From NCBI RefSeq assembly GCF_020520425.1, contig NC_079491.1:4092001-4156000 (forward strand): 64,000 nt of DNA, written 5' to 3'. This DNA is from Spinacia oleracea. Lineage: Eukaryota; Streptophyta; Magnoliopsida; Caryophyllales; Amaranthaceae. Positions 32,112 through 45,784 of the stretch are shown here, one piece after another; position 1 is the first letter of the stretch; each line of letters starts with the position of its first letter. The notes under the pieces are model-generated. The model searched no databases and was not told the origin of the DNA. It saw only the letters and a program-made list of their open reading frames with translations. Position numbers and translations under genes: made by a program.

Positions 32112-35100
32112 TTAAATTGTATGGAATGTTACCTTAGCAATGCCACTTCCAAGAAATATACCAGCAGCACAACTCTCACCGGCAGCAGAACTCATGTTAC
32201 ACGAGGAGTCAGAAGTGAACTGTGAAACACCAGTGTACACAACTAATGATTTAGACTCAGAACACTTAGCAGATTCTGCTGCTTGACCTTCTACTACCTG
32301 AAAACTTGATGGTCCCGTTTCACCGTCAACATTTTGGTCAACAGGTATCTCATGGTCAACAGGTTTTTGTACATCTAATCTGGAAACCGGGTCCCCAACA
32401 CTCGCTGAAGCTGCTAATACATTTACTGAATCGGAAGGCAAACTGTCATTTTTCTCCAACACATTTCCAACCAAATTCAACTCAGGGTTAAGAGTCTTTT
32501 CCTCGGAAGTTCTGATAGCCGTAGAATCCCCGTTTTGATCACCGTCACTTTCAACAATACAGCAACCCTTGACATTAGTCAGACCAGAAGAATCTGAGTT
32601 ACTTTTTGCTGCTACCTCATCAGAGTTCATAGTAGGATTTTTCTCATCAAACAAAGACTCGTTTTCCGCTGTTAAATTCAAGTCTGGATGCAAGGTCCTA
32701 ACTTCAGAAGAATTTAAGACAATTTCATCAGACAATTTCATTTTGCTTTTCACTTCATTCTCACAGTTCTCAGTGTCTGAATCAGGATTAACCAGATGTT
32801 TTTCATCAGATGAAGAGTCGGGAACATTAGGAGCGGCACAATTTAAGTCGAATTTTCGATTTGAACGGAAATCATGAACCTCAGGCTTGTCAGCATCAGT
32901 TTTATCAGCCCCGCAATCTAAATGGTCATTCTGAGATACACCAGAATCTGCATCTTTCTCTGACAAATAAATAAATTTTGACGATAGAAATCAGGAAATC
33001 TTTTCTGGAAGGATGCATCTAAAAAATTAGGATTTTTTTGACATTTACCAACTTTTAAGTTACAGGTTTTTGTATTTACCACCTTTTAAAATGTAATTTC
33101 ATATTTACCGCCTTAATTTTATGAAACGTTTTAAATTCACCCCAACTTAACGGTTTTCATCCAACTTCCGGTACATCTGAACCCTATTTAACTAACTTCT
33201 TTAATTGGAAACCTAATAAAAGAGGAGGGAAATCTACAAAGTTGGTTAAATGGGCCTCATATGGATGAAAAAATGGGATGAAATCCGTTAAAAAGTGGTG
33301 AATACAAAACTTTTCATAAAATTAAGGTGGTAAATACAAAAACGTGAAACTTTAGGTGGTAAATATGAAAAAAAAATCCACATTTAAGAAACTTTGTACA
33401 AGCTGGAAATAATGAAATGATAACCAACCTACTAAAGATGTGCCGTGCCCACCAATCTGCTGTTTTAGGATTGGTTTCTGCAGCATATCAGTATGCGCAA
33501 ATACCACCAAATTCATTGACCTCATTTCTTCTCTTACAGATTCTTCAAGGGGCTCGAAACCAAATACTGAAGTCCATGTATTTATAAGTGCAGGAATAGC
33601 AGGGATGACCAACTTCTCTATCTCAACACTACTGAGGGCCTGAAGATGATATTAACAATTAAAAGAATGAGATTCAAGAGTATTTCAATGCAAGGCTTTG
33701 TGATAAAATCAACGCTAGTAACTAAATAGACTCGAGAACATCATTAAGTACATATAATCAAAGAAACGTAATGCCAAAAGTACAACCAACACGTGTCACT
33801 TCATGGTGAAAAAAAATCCCGCCAAAAAAAAAAATCCTTCATTTTTTCATTTATTTGTATCAAAGAAAATTTATGGAAAAGATTCAGTATATTTAACTAA
33901 AACTTTTGAAAATCTTTTTTATGGAAAAGATTCGGTATATTTATTTGTATCAACCAACAAGTGCACGGGACCTGATCTAGTTAATCAACAATAAGATACT
34001 CCGAGATATAGAAGGCATGAACAAAGACTACTTGTAAGCTATATGTGCGCATTCACCAACACGAGTGATCAGCCTTATGTATGAACAAAGCCACACCGAG
34101 CACCAAAATAATATTTATGTATCTAAACCAATTACAATCTCAATAAAACTCAGCAAATTAAGCACAATATCATCACTGAGCACCAAAATAAGAACACTCA
34201 AAAGGACAAGTAATTAATGATAAATGACAGCAGTGGCTAGTAATTGACACAGACTCTGCAACACACCTGTCCAATTGCAGCAAGTAGCCGTCTGCACATT
34301 CCCTGGCGTCTGTAGACATTACGTGTCCCGATGAATGGCATTTCTGCTAGCTGCTTCCCACGAATTCTGCTCGACATAGTTATGCAAACGCAATGGTTGG
34401 TATTGGTGATTATATAGCCTATATAAAGATGGAATATACAAAGGCTTCACAGAACAAATGCATCATACTTTTGGCTTCTTGTTAAAGAAAAATAAGATCA
34501 CCATTACCTAAGCAAAATACAAAACCACTTTTCTTAAACTTATAGAAATGCAAAAAAAACATTGTAGCAAGCACATGTCATGAATCATTATACCAATAAA
34601 AGAGAGCCTATTCTACCACCCACTGAAAATCTAAACCAAACATCAACCATCTGCGTCGGATTCTGCCCAGTAAAACATGTGCATCCTAATGGCCTAGCAA
34701 TTTTCAAGAAGCTATTTCAAATAGATCGTAAACGTATATGGTAATAATAATTATATGATAACGAGGAAGTTCACTACTTTAAACAATAGAACTCTCGCAA
34801 TAAATGTAATAATCAATAGAAATGTTATAGTTTAACCCAGCAATCAATGGTTTACCGTTTACGTATCATAAACAACCTTATTTTACTTATAACTAGTATA
34901 TTGAGATTAACAAAGTAACTAGCGAGAAGTTACAAAGTACATTATGTTCTATGTAAGGTTGATTTAGTAAGATGGATGAAAAACGTTATGAAGATTCCAT
35001 TACCAAACAATCAAAATCATCAAAAAACTATTAATTTCCATTATCATATTATCATAGGTATGTTTCGTTGTGAGCAAGCAAGCTAACTTTATATGAGGAC

Positions 35101-38100
35101 TTAGATAGCAGCTTGAAAAGCACATGTCCAGTAGGTAAGTACTAAACAGACAACTACCTGATGGAAGCTGCAGATATTACTTCATCTCCTTTCTCTAACA
35201 CAACAGTTAAAAAGCTGCTAAAACTTAATCGGTTAAAATTTGATCTGCATAGGAGGACAAAAGCGCATCAGAGAAAGAACGGCAAAATTTTCTGTGCAGA
35301 AGTGAATTGTTCAAAAGCGTCAATGAACCAATTGCATACTAAAGATGGGGTGTTCACAGCTGTGAGAAGTATGAGTTACAGAACTGAAAAACACTGCACA
35401 TAGGAGATGCATAAGAATATTGGTCTCACTAACGAAAGAAAAAGTGACAAAGAAAAACGCCCACACCGTTACAGATGAGAAAGAATGGGGAAAACCCCAA
35501 ATAGTCTCAGATTTCCTTCCCCAAAATATTACAGAATTTTCAAATAGCATATGAGAAGGATAACGGGAAAGAAACTCTAGCAAAAAAAGAAAACAAATTT
35601 GAAGGAAGGAAAAAAATCCACGCATAAATAGCTTGCATGAACAAGATCTTACCCACAGCTATAGATGACATGACGTATCAAATTGATACCACTTCTGGGG
35701 TCAATGATAGGCAAAAAACATTCCTCCATAACAGAGAGAGCCACCGCCAATTTTGAATTGTTTTGAATCTTTAAGGGTTCCGAGGTAACAGGATCTGCAT
35801 TAAGGTCAGACCGTTGAAGTAGAGTCCACGAAAATCCATCTCCCAAATCATACTTTACTCCTAGAAGACTCTCTAACCGCTCCGACATCTACAGAAAAAG
35901 AAGTTGGGATTATATTGGTGATAAAAACAACTATATAAAACAGAGTTTAAGCATATAAGAAGGCAGAAAATACATATTTCCAAAACATTCAGTTGAAAAC
36001 TTGAAATACCACACTGATTCAAGCATTATATAAATGTCAGCCACCCAAAAACCAACTTTGCAAGACTGAAAGACCCTTTTTACTGAAGTTTTGAAAACCA
36101 TATATTCAAAGTGGAATAACGAAAAAGGAAATTGACATAAATTCTGGACACGGCATTTAACTAGTTACTTCATATCACACAGCAAAATCAGAACAGAAAC
36201 CATAACAAAAGATACGGAGTACTAGTCAATACACTTCGTGGTGACCAAGAGAACAGAAAATTGAAGCCTGTACTGTAGTATATAAGCATACTCCACAAAA
36301 CTGTTAAAGGTAAAAGAAACGGGAACACTTTATTTTGGACAGCACTCAGCAGCAAGTGTACAATAAAAGTATATGAATTTCAAAAAAGAAGAAACAAAGA
36401 AAAATTGTCGGAGAACCTGTTCACAGTTCCTCCCACAAAATCCAGGCCTTTGGGATTTGACACAGTGATCATCCTCCTCATCGACACATGATTTGTGATC
36501 TACAGTGAAAAAAAACACAAATTTGTCAATAACAGCTACTAGTCTGTCAGTTATGTGTTGTAAGGAAATGAAGAAAATATGGGAAACAGATCAATGGAAT
36601 GTTACATTTCTCCTCGCACAAACTGCACGTGATCAATTGTGAAGATACTGCGTCACAATCAACTCCCTGGGTTGCAGTTGCAGATTCTCCACCATCACCA
36701 CAGAATTTGCACGAACAAAAAACACAGTGCCATTCGCCTGAAGGCAATTCCTGCAAAAGTAAGCATAAAGATAATTATATACAATGGAAAACAACAATTT
36801 CCTGGTACCACGACTGTCTGGGGTGCCAAATATTTACCATATTTACCTATACAATTGAAGTAGAGATTGCACTGTAACCCATATGGAGAAAAATCCTGAC
36901 TATATATCAAGTTCATGCACTAACACCCATTGTCCTAAACCAGCTACTGAAAATACTCACCACAATAAGTCCAGATTTCAGAGGTGTTTTCGTGAATGCA
37001 ATTCCATATGCACATCACGCCCCACAGTACTCAGGCTCCACATCAACGAGTAAATAAGTAAAATCCCCTACTGAATCTAGCATTCCTCTATATACAACCC
37101 CCACCCCCACTATGAGAACAAATAATGTGGTTCAACAGGCAGAAATAAACCGAACTACCTACACTAGAAAACATGGATTGCAAACAATGTTTTTGTATAC
37201 CTAAAATATTGTTTCCATTAATCTACGAACTTTTAAAGAAATGTGTAAACCATCTGAAGGTAAAAAATCAATATCCACTGCAATCTTCACATAACATCTG
37301 TCGGTAACCTCCAAACAACATTTAGCAAATATCTTAAATAGCAATAACTGTCTGCATTAATTGTTGTCTCAATTACTCAGTACAAAATAATTGTGAACCC
37401 CAGAGTTGAAACGCAATTGGCAATTTATCAACCAATTCTACATTAGGAAAAAAAAATGATTCAGACTAAATCATTTATATCAAAATTCTTCGTTATCTGC
37501 AGGAGAACGTTTAATATGTCAGCCTAACAAAACTAGTGCACTGTTTCTAGAAACCCCACAGCTATCAAGCAAAATGTTCTTACTGTTTGTCATCTAGCAG
37601 AAAACATGTCAACTGAACAGGAAATCAGTTAATAGCAACTATAACCCCTACGCATATTCAGATTTATATCCAATTTAGTTTTTGGTAACAAAAAATAAGA
37701 ATTTTTATTCACCCATCAACCCAACCTCCAAAGCCCTTAAATTTTTAGGAGGGGAGATGGAACGAGATATTAAAAGAATCATATAGACAAAACATACTAG
37801 TAGAGAACACATATTCAACGGAGACAGAAAAATAATTAAGAAAACAGAAAATGTAATTCAATAGCACAAGTACCTCTATGTTTAAACAGTCCAGGTGAAA
37901 TGTTGATGGACAGCCATCACAGCACATCAAGTCTCCACCATCTCCACAAACTGCACAGGTATCATCGTTTGGGTCCTCAACATTCACATTGACATCATGA
38001 AACCCCAAACGACCAGTCTCCTCTTGTTTGTTCCAGGAGTCCAGCAGACACTGTAATAGTGAAGACCCACTTTCAACGTAAAGATTTTCATAAGGCTGGC

Positions 38101-40894
38101 AAACTTTGCTCCCCGCATGGTTCTCGAACTCAGAAACTGAGATTATTTTCTTGCAACAACTACAAAGAATGCCATCTCTGGTAATGCTTCCCTCAAACCC
38201 TGATTCAGCTTTTTGGCACTCCTTATAATGCACTTTCCCATTAAGAGTAACGGAACCCAAATCAATCATCCAAGCAAGAACACTATGCTTTCCTGAATGA
38301 GCAATAGATCCATCAATCTCTGAATTTGAACCCTGATTAGACTTGCGCACCACCAAAGCACACCGCCTTCTACCTTGTGTCCCAGCCCGGACTGCGGGCT
38401 TCCTTTTCAAAGCAGAATGTTTATTCTTAGCTCTTCCCTTGGTGATCTCTTCATCAGAAATATCACCATCTTCCTTGTCCTTCTTTTTCTTGTTCTTGTC
38501 TGATCTTATCTTGGATACAACTCTAAACAATCGGCCGAGTACCTCTGCGGGTAATGGGGTAAAAGTAAAATTAGATTCACCAGTTTTACCCTCTTCAGCT
38601 TCCTGCTGAAGGTGGCTGTATGCCTTAGTAACTGACCAGTGAGTTTTTCCTTCGCGGTTTACATACACTGCATCCTTATACTCTCTGCCATTCCTCGGCC
38701 TGTATTCAATTGTCCAACCTGCACTAAGAAGCATATCCACTATTTGGTTTCTTATTGCATTCTTTTCACTAGAAAGAGACCCAGGTACTTCAACCCTCTT
38801 ACGCTTAGCAGGAGAATTTCTTTCAGGTAATAGAGTTTCTTCACCTTTAGAAGAATTTTCAACAGTGTCTTCATCAAGTCCAGCAAAAATGACCTTTTTA
38901 CCTGACCGAATTTCCTTTCTGCTTCTTCTCACGGGAGATGTATCAAGAGCATTTCCCTGTTCTTTCTTGGGTCTTCCACGCTTACCCTTCTTTTTTGATT
39001 TCCTTACTGATTTATTGCTTAAACCCTCATCTTTAGCTTCAACCAGAGCTTCATCATCAACATTAGAAAAGGAAAGCTTCCTCTTCTTTCGAGCTTCTTG
39101 CTCTTCAGCATAATCAACTGATCGTTTTTGCCTTCCACTTATGCGCCTCTGTGTCAAACTTCCAACAGACTTGTTGCTTACAACTCCTCCTTCATTTTCA
39201 ATCTTCTTAGGAACAACTTTCTCATTTTCTAGGCAATTTGCAGAATTCCTAGGTCTTCCACGTCCATCCTTTTTCATTGAACTTCTTGCTGGTACACTGG
39301 TAACAGCTTCATTTTCAAGGAGATTCGCAGACTTCTTAGGCCTTCCACGTCCATCCTTCTTTTTTGAACTTCTTATTGAATCACTGTTTCCAGCTTTATT
39401 TTCAATCTTATCAGGAACAACTGTCTCAGTTTCAAGGGAATTTGCAGACTTCCTCGGCCTTCCACGTCCATCCTTCTTTTTAGGACTTCTTGTTAAATCA
39501 CTGTTTCCAGCTTCATTTTCAATCTTATCAGTAACTTTCTCATTTTCAAGGGAATTTGCAGACTTCCTCGGCCTTCCACGTCCATCCTTCTTTTTAGGAC
39601 TTATTGTTGAATCACTGTTTCCAGCATCATTTTCAAGGAAATTTGCAGACTTCCTCGGCCTTCCACGTCCATCCTTCTTTTTTGAACTGCTTGAATCACT
39701 GTTTCCCGCTTTATCTTCAATCTTATCAGGAACAACTTTCTCATTTTCAAGGAAATTTGCATACTTCCTCGGCCTTCCACGCCCATCTTTCTTTTTTAAA
39801 CTTATTGCAGATTTGTTGTTCAAACCTTCATCTTCAACTTTAGAAACAGCCTGTACTTTATTCATCTGAACTACCTCCTCTTCAGGGTGATCTCTGGGCC
39901 TTCCACGCTTCCCCTTCCTTTCTGAACTTATAATCAGTTTATTGCTATCATCTTCATCCTTACCTTCATAAACAACTCGATCATCATTCGGCTCAACAAA
40001 CCTTTCTTCAGAGTGATCACTTGACCTCTTGCTCTCTCTACTATCACACATGTTTTCTGAGTCAACATCTAATCCGTCATATTCATCTTTCGTTATGACC
40101 ATAGCTTCTTCTTCTAGAACATCGATTCTGCTCTTCTTTTTCCTATGCGAAGATCTGATATTCCTGCCTTCAGTTTCTTCTCCCAAACCATTAGCTGGCA
40201 CAACCCTAGATCTCAACACTCTAGCAGCAACTTGAACTTTGTCCTGTTTAACCTCCTTTCTGAATCTGTCACTCCTATCAACTTCATCAAATTTGCATTT
40301 AAACCCTACAGTAACAAACACTTTCTCAGGAGATTCGATTAGTGCAGCACCCGGTTTCAGTATTTCAGTATCAGCATCTACATCCTTTTCCATATTCTCA
40401 GCTTTGCCATCACAATTAACATTGATACTTCTAGAACTCCTTTCCAAATTTCCAGAACAATCACCAATTTCCTTCTCATCTGTAATTGCCCTAGTTGAAC
40501 AAACCTTCATACTCGAATCAACACCACCCACGTGACCTTCTACACCTTCCACAACCTCCGCCACCGCCGCCTGAATTCTCTCGCCACCAACATCGAGGCT
40601 ACAATCGAGCTCAACAGACCCTTTTTTCTCTACTTCATCCTCAACTTCCATACCCTTAATCTTACTCTCATCTTCACCAAAACCTTCTTTCTCACACACT
40701 AACTCATTCAATTTCCCATCGGTCCTGATCACTTCAGAGCATAATATCCCCCCTTCTTCACTTAAAACATCATCTGGGTTATCCTCTAAATTCAAATCAG
40801 GAATTTTAACCCTTCTCAAATCACCATCTCTGTGGCCTAAACCAATTCTATCATCCTCCCTCTTCGAACTACTTGACCTCAACCCTTCTCTCAT
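32112..40894 (-). CDS. IDM1-like nuclear histone acetyltransferase: AT-hooks, PHD finger, GNAT domain
   Basis: Eight coding exons join in frame: 40894-37874, 36750-36606, 36499-36417, 35888-35653, 35244-35158, 34366-34267, 33639-33429 and 32959-32112, giving 1576 codons plus stop with GT-AG introns. In order: an acidic/basic N-terminus; about eight AT-hook repeats of the type [19 protein letters not shown] (39240-39960); a TDBD/Jas-type zinc domain ([32 protein letters not shown]); a PHD finger ([24 protein letters not shown], completed by exon 2, [12 protein letters not shown]); a second Cys/His cluster; and a GNAT fold with [23 protein letters not shown] as acetyl-CoA site. This is the architecture of Arabidopsis IDM1/ROS4, which reads histone marks and acetylates H3 to permit active DNA demethylation. 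The ATG at 40894 is the first in frame. The serine/acidic last exon may splice on (GTAACA donor near 32130). The family call is sure; orthology is not. Confidence 0.9.
33030..33379. mobile_element. Fold-back MITE in the last intron of the IDM1-like gene
   Basis: The left arm (GGATTTTTTTGAC ... TTTTTGTATTTACCACCTT) pairs with the right arm read in reverse (GGATTTTTTTTTCATATTTA ... TTTTTGTATTTACCACCTT). Arms exceed 80 bp and the total is 350 bp. The transcript would form a long hairpin within the intron. No flanking duplication was fixed. Confidence 0.75.
39240..39960 (-). repeat. In-frame tandem repeat encoding AT-hooks
   Basis: Blocks reading TTCCTCGGCCTTCCACGTCC on the plus strand recur about eight times at roughly 75-130 bp spacing. 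Each encodes GRGRPRK followed by SAN-LENE and a variable linker. The spacing varies with linker loss, so the units expanded by duplication and then lost pieces without breaking frame. Confidence 0.9.
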
Positions 40895-41350
40895 TTCACT
40901 CAACCAACAAAATTCCAAATAAAAAAATTATCACAGAATCAAAAATCATCCAAAAAAAATCAATCAACCCTTCATAGTTCGACCAACCAACCAGAATCCC
41001 CAAATCTGAACAGTTCCCAAATACCCAGATAAAACTGAAACCCACACTGAAAAACCCACAAAATTACAGTAATCAAACATCAATAAAACCAAACAAACGA
41101 ACAAAAAACTGAGAAATCTAACAGCAGGAAACAGTAAATAAAAATCACTACCTGAAGGAGCAGCTGATGAATGCAGTTAAAACCCAGAAATAAAATGCAC
41201 CAAAAAGTTCCCAATCACAAAAAAAATTCAATCTTTGCAACCTTCTCTTCGATTCACAAATCAATTACATCAAATTTGGTTAGAAAATTGGGGGGTTTTG
41301 GAGAGAGAAAAACAAAGTGCAGAGAGGGAGATGAAGGGGGCATGAATGTG
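40895..41350 (-). promoter_or_regulatory. 5' leader of the IDM1-like gene with probable leader intron
   Basis: On the minus strand a CAG|GTAGTG donor lies at 41152/41151 after a purine/pyrimidine-rich leader (about 41160-41330). A TTGAG acceptor just before the ATG (near 40899) would remove about 250 bp. The intervening sequence is AT-rich as for a plant intron. Inference from splice-site sequence only. Confidence 0.5.
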
Positions 41351-41920
41351 AAGGGGGGGTTTTTAATATTTTTGATTTTGGAAAAATGGGTTTAAAATCA
41401 TAAAGGATTCTTTTCCTTTTTCTCCAATTAAATTTTTTTTTATGTATATTTTTTTGGGGGATTCCGGAAATTCAGAAGTATGTTTACTGTTGAAGTATTG
41501 AAGACTTGGACAGAGAATACTAAAATGGACTGTTCTTCTCAAGTCTTACATAGGATTTGGGGAAGATATTGAGGGGTAATTTGGTAAATTTGAATTGTGT
41601 TTGCACAAAATAAATTTTGCAATTTTCCCTCCAATCTTGTTATTTGGCCAAAATTGGCTCCTACTTCTTTCTCTCTCCTAAAGTCATTGCTTAATATTGA
41701 AAATTTTGAAAATAGTGTCAAATATTTTTATGGTCTTTGTTGTGGGGTCCTTTTTGGAAATCCATTTGGGTTGACATTTTTCATGCTACACAATCTTTAG
41801 GGATTGTGGTGGAGTATGTTTTTTAGATCATTTGATTGGTAATTTAACTACTTTGTTTAAATAATTAGACAATGAGAATATTTTTAAATGAAACCCTCTC
41901 GTATAATAATGATTTTTTGC
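41351..41920. other. Intergenic, upstream of the IDM1-like gene
   Basis: Probable promoter region on the left side. No confident element or gene was seen. Confidence 0.45.
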
Positions 41921-41926
41921 AAATTT

Positions 41927-42240
41927 GGTTAGCAATATAATCAAAAATCCGTTAATATAATTATTTTTGCGGGAAAAGTAGTGTTAACAGACTTGAAAAT
42001 CTGTTAACATAATTTATAGCGCAAAAAAGTTGGTTATTATCAACAAACTTGACAATCCGTTAACATATTCAATTTAGCGGGAAAGTTGGTTAGGAACAGA
42101 TTTGGTAATATGCATGTAATATCCGTTAACAAATCGTTTTAGCGGGAAATAAAAATATGAACAAAATAGGTAATCGGTTAACGTAACTATTTTTACGCGA
42201 AGAAGTTTGCAACAAATTTGGCAATCTATTACTAATTGAA
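41927..42240. repeat. Degenerate tandem repeat, period about 65-70 bp
   Basis: Four to five copies of a unit containing (A)AATCCGTTAACATA-TT, then TTTAGCGGGAAA, then AACAAATTTGG. Copies near 41927, 42000, 42055, 42125 and 42195 differ at many positions. Not coding. Confidence 0.7.
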
Positions 42241-43408
42241 TTTGCATAAATAAATTGTAATTAAATTGCTAATCATGAAAATTACTCAATAGTCCATACT
42301 ACATAGCTGTATTTGGCAATGTGTATAGGGACACATAAGTTTTATCACTATATTTCCCCCCGTTGGCGCTTGAATTTAATCTTTAGGTATTTGTGATTAA
42401 CACTAATAAATTTTGTATGGTTTTCAGATGATTTAACTAGTTAGTATCCCGGACGATATCCCGAAGTGTTGCATATAGTTTAAGTTTTTTTTATTCATTT
42501 CAAATTCACTTATAAATTTATGTATGTATGCATTTAAAGAATAATATGAAGTTCATTATATATGCAGTTGAAAAATAATATTGGTTAAACAACAATTGAT
42601 AGACTAAATTTTTGAGTATTTTACATTATTTGCATAAAACTTTATTTGATTAGCTAAAGGAAAGCGAATCATTTTTTTCCTATTCTTTTCTCTATTAATT
42701 TTTATGTTTGATCTAAATATTTTTTTAGAAAAGATACTACTATGAAGGAATAATTTTTTATCATAAATTGTTATTCAAGTACATAAATTTGGGCATTAAA
42801 GTTTTATATATTCGAATAATGGGTTTTCTCTTTTTTTAATAATTTTATAGTCATAAGTTGTATGGTCATCCGTTTCAGAATGCTTGTAACATACCCTTGA
42901 CACGTAATTTAAGGAGAATATCATAGAAAGAAAACGAAGATATTAACTAAATTCATTTTACCATGGATAAGGCTTCGTTATACTCGACGTAGACTCTGTT
43001 TTGTCCACCTTATTTTCACTTATTTCAGGAAAAATAAGTTCATACAAGATAAGTTCGGGAAAAATAAGGGTTGGTCAAATACAATTTATAAATAAAATAT
43101 GTTTTGTTAAGTTCAGATAAGATAAATTCAGGAGAGATAAGGGTTGGGTCAGTTCAATATATAACTAAAATGAGTTTATAAGTTATAATAATTTCAGATA
43201 AGTTCAGAAAAACTAAGTGAAAATCAGATGAATAGAACGCACCTTACATTAAATGAACTTAATTGAACTCTTATCTTATCTCAGAGTGCGCTCTACTCAC
43301 CTGATTTTTTTACTTATTTTCATGAACTTATCTTATCAGGTGAACTTCTGAAAAGTCCTCGTGTTGCACTCCCGTTTATACATTAAAAAAAAAGTTTAAA
43401 CCCCTATC
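42241..43408. other. Intergenic, with a probable MITE near 42960-43340
   Basis: From about 42962 (TAAGGCTTCGTTATACTCGA) to 43340 there are many AATAAGTTCAG / CTGAACTTATC blocks in both orientations, with TTTTCACTTATTT and its complement near the two ends. This is a fold-back-like structure related to the split MITE around the LINE. The rest is AT-rich without genes. Confidence 0.5.
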
Positions 43409-43425
43409 AACTACAATCACTATTT

Positions 43426-43548
43426 ACCAATGATGTCTTAGCCTAATGGTTAAGACTGAGGGCATGTGTACAATAAATTTCAGGTTTGAATCCCCTCGCC
43501 CTCATTTGTAAATTTATATTGCTCTTGTGGCTCATTCGCACACAAAAA
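43426..43548 (+). mobile_element. tRNA-derived SINE with 17-bp target duplication
   Basis: The A-box-like TTAGCCTAATGGTTAAG (near 43438) and B box GGTTTGAATCC (near 43483) are followed by a short tail ending GGCTCATTCGCACAC and an A-run. The flanking direct repeat is AACTACAATCACTATTT (43409-43425 and 43549-43565). It is about 123 bp long, a short pol III-type element, and related to the fragment at 30613-30710. Confidence 0.88.
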
Positions 43549-45784
43549 AACTACAATCACTATTTCTTATATATAGACACTATATGCAAGTTGGATTGAC
43601 TTTTTAAGACAACATAATAACGTACGGAACATATTGACTTTTCATATTGTCAAACGATTAAAATACTAGTAATATTTAGTTACGGAGTATCTTATACGGG
43701 GTAATGTCTTTATGCAAGATTGCAAGGCAGTCAAAACTCACGTTGAATAATTGACAACAATTTCCCAATTTCCACTCGAATTCTAACCTTCATATTCCAA
43801 ACTACTTGGAAGATATTTATACAATTTTTAAAAATTTACAATGATTTACCCACTGATCCTTTATTCTCTTTCATTAGGATGTTTGACATAAATAAGGGAG
43901 TAAACAAACCGAGTAATGTTGTATTCATGTTCATTTATATTAGATGAGTTTGAGATCGATTTCAAACGAGCTCAAGAATTTGTTCAAATGCAGTTCTTAA
44001 AGGAGATTTTGTGTTCATGAACTATTAGTGAACGACTCGTTTATTAACCAAATTGAGTTTACAATCAAGTTTTTATGCACCTTTAAAAATCTCAATAGTC
44101 ATTTTGCGTTTTTTTTTTATCATACTCTTCATTTTTTTCAAGAAGTTAAAAGTTAAATATCTCAATAGAATAATTATGTTATTCTTTTTCAAAATAAGAG
44201 TTTGTTTTTTAACATAATAAATAAATTTGTTCACTGATAAAATATAGCCCAGTTGTTTATGAACAAAATACGAGTTGTTGATGTAAAAATTGAGCTGGTC
44301 ATGAAATTAAATGAACAAATACATCTCTGTTAATGTCCATGCTCATTAATTGAACAAGCTTCAACACTTATTTAAGCTCAACGCCTTTATTAGAAAGAAC
44401 ATAAGCAAACTTTATCCGTATACGAGGGAGTCTCGATTCACTAACACCCCTAGCCCGTAACTCCGTAAATATGATAGCTTACCGTAACTCCGTAAACATG
44501 ATAGCTTAGTATCATCGGAAAAATATCAACACATGACAGTAGACTCTGTTGTTTTTAGAGGTAGCAAAGATAGCTTAGATTCTCCGTACCAACATAGCTA
44601 AAAAGACTCAAAACTACCGTTAGGTGATAGAAAAGGTACGAAATAACGCAATCGAAAGCAAAAATCAAATTGGCGTTCGTAATCTCAATAAAAACGGCAC
44701 ATTAGTTCACAACTTCACACAAGTGGAGAAACGACTTTCTGTACCTGCTCCAACAAAGAAAATACTCAAGAATACCACTATAATAAGAATCAGAGTACAC
44801 ACCTTCCTTCGTTTAGAAACAGTTGCACCACATTGACTTTTACCTTTGTCAACTCACATCTTTAACCGTTAATATATCTAATTATCTATTAGTAAAAATA
44901 ATCTTAAAAGTCATTGAGACTATCTAACTATTTTTTCATATCATAACATTTAAATTTTATGTAATTGAAAAAAAAGAGTCAAAATAAATATATGAATAAT
45001 GCATAAAGTAAAAGCGGTAAAACTACTTTTAATCAGAAGAAGTATTTTTCATTTTTGCAACTCAATAACTTACTATAATTGGTAGAATGTACACCCGACT
45101 GCAGATAGTTTTACACTTTTAACCTCTCAAAAAACACAAATTTACAAATTAAAGCGCATTTACAGTTTTAGAACACATTGTTACAGATGAATTAAAAGAA
45201 AGTTGTCGCAAGTAAATGATATGAAAGATATACAAGTATGTGCTTTTAAATCGTTAATGCGCTTCGCTAATATGCTTTTAAATAGGTAAAATATGCTTTT
45301 AAGATGTTAAAAACACGTGCTTTTATTCCGATTGCATATAGAACTAACTACATACTACCGGGTGAACCTTCTAATTTCTGCCCATCTTCTTCGTATGTTA
45401 CCAATCATAAATACGGAGGAGATGAAAAACAAAACAACCCAAAAGGCCAAAACCAGAGAACTTTTCTCCAATGTGTTAATGCTATAGCAGTCAACTCATT
45501 AGACGAGTTAAACACAACATACACCAAGAAAAGAAGAACAAGAATAAAGGGTAAAATTAATCACAATCCATAAATTACCAGACAAAAATTTCATAGAACT
45601 CTCCGACATAGATTAAAGTAAAACTCTTGAATCGCTGCTATTAGTCTAGTAATCTTTAACTAATGCCACTACCACTAATTGGGGTAAACAAGCAACAAAA
45701 CAGTAAAACGATTGTGGACAATTGCCATTGAAGACGCGCCAAAAAGAAAACTGCCACACCAGTGTATACAACATCACTAGTTCC

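Noticed and set aside
39141-39869. 242-codon plus-strand frame opposite the AT-hook repeats
   Set aside because: Antisense shadow of a repeat whose length is a multiple of three; periodic LGLPRPSFF text mirrors GRGRPRK.
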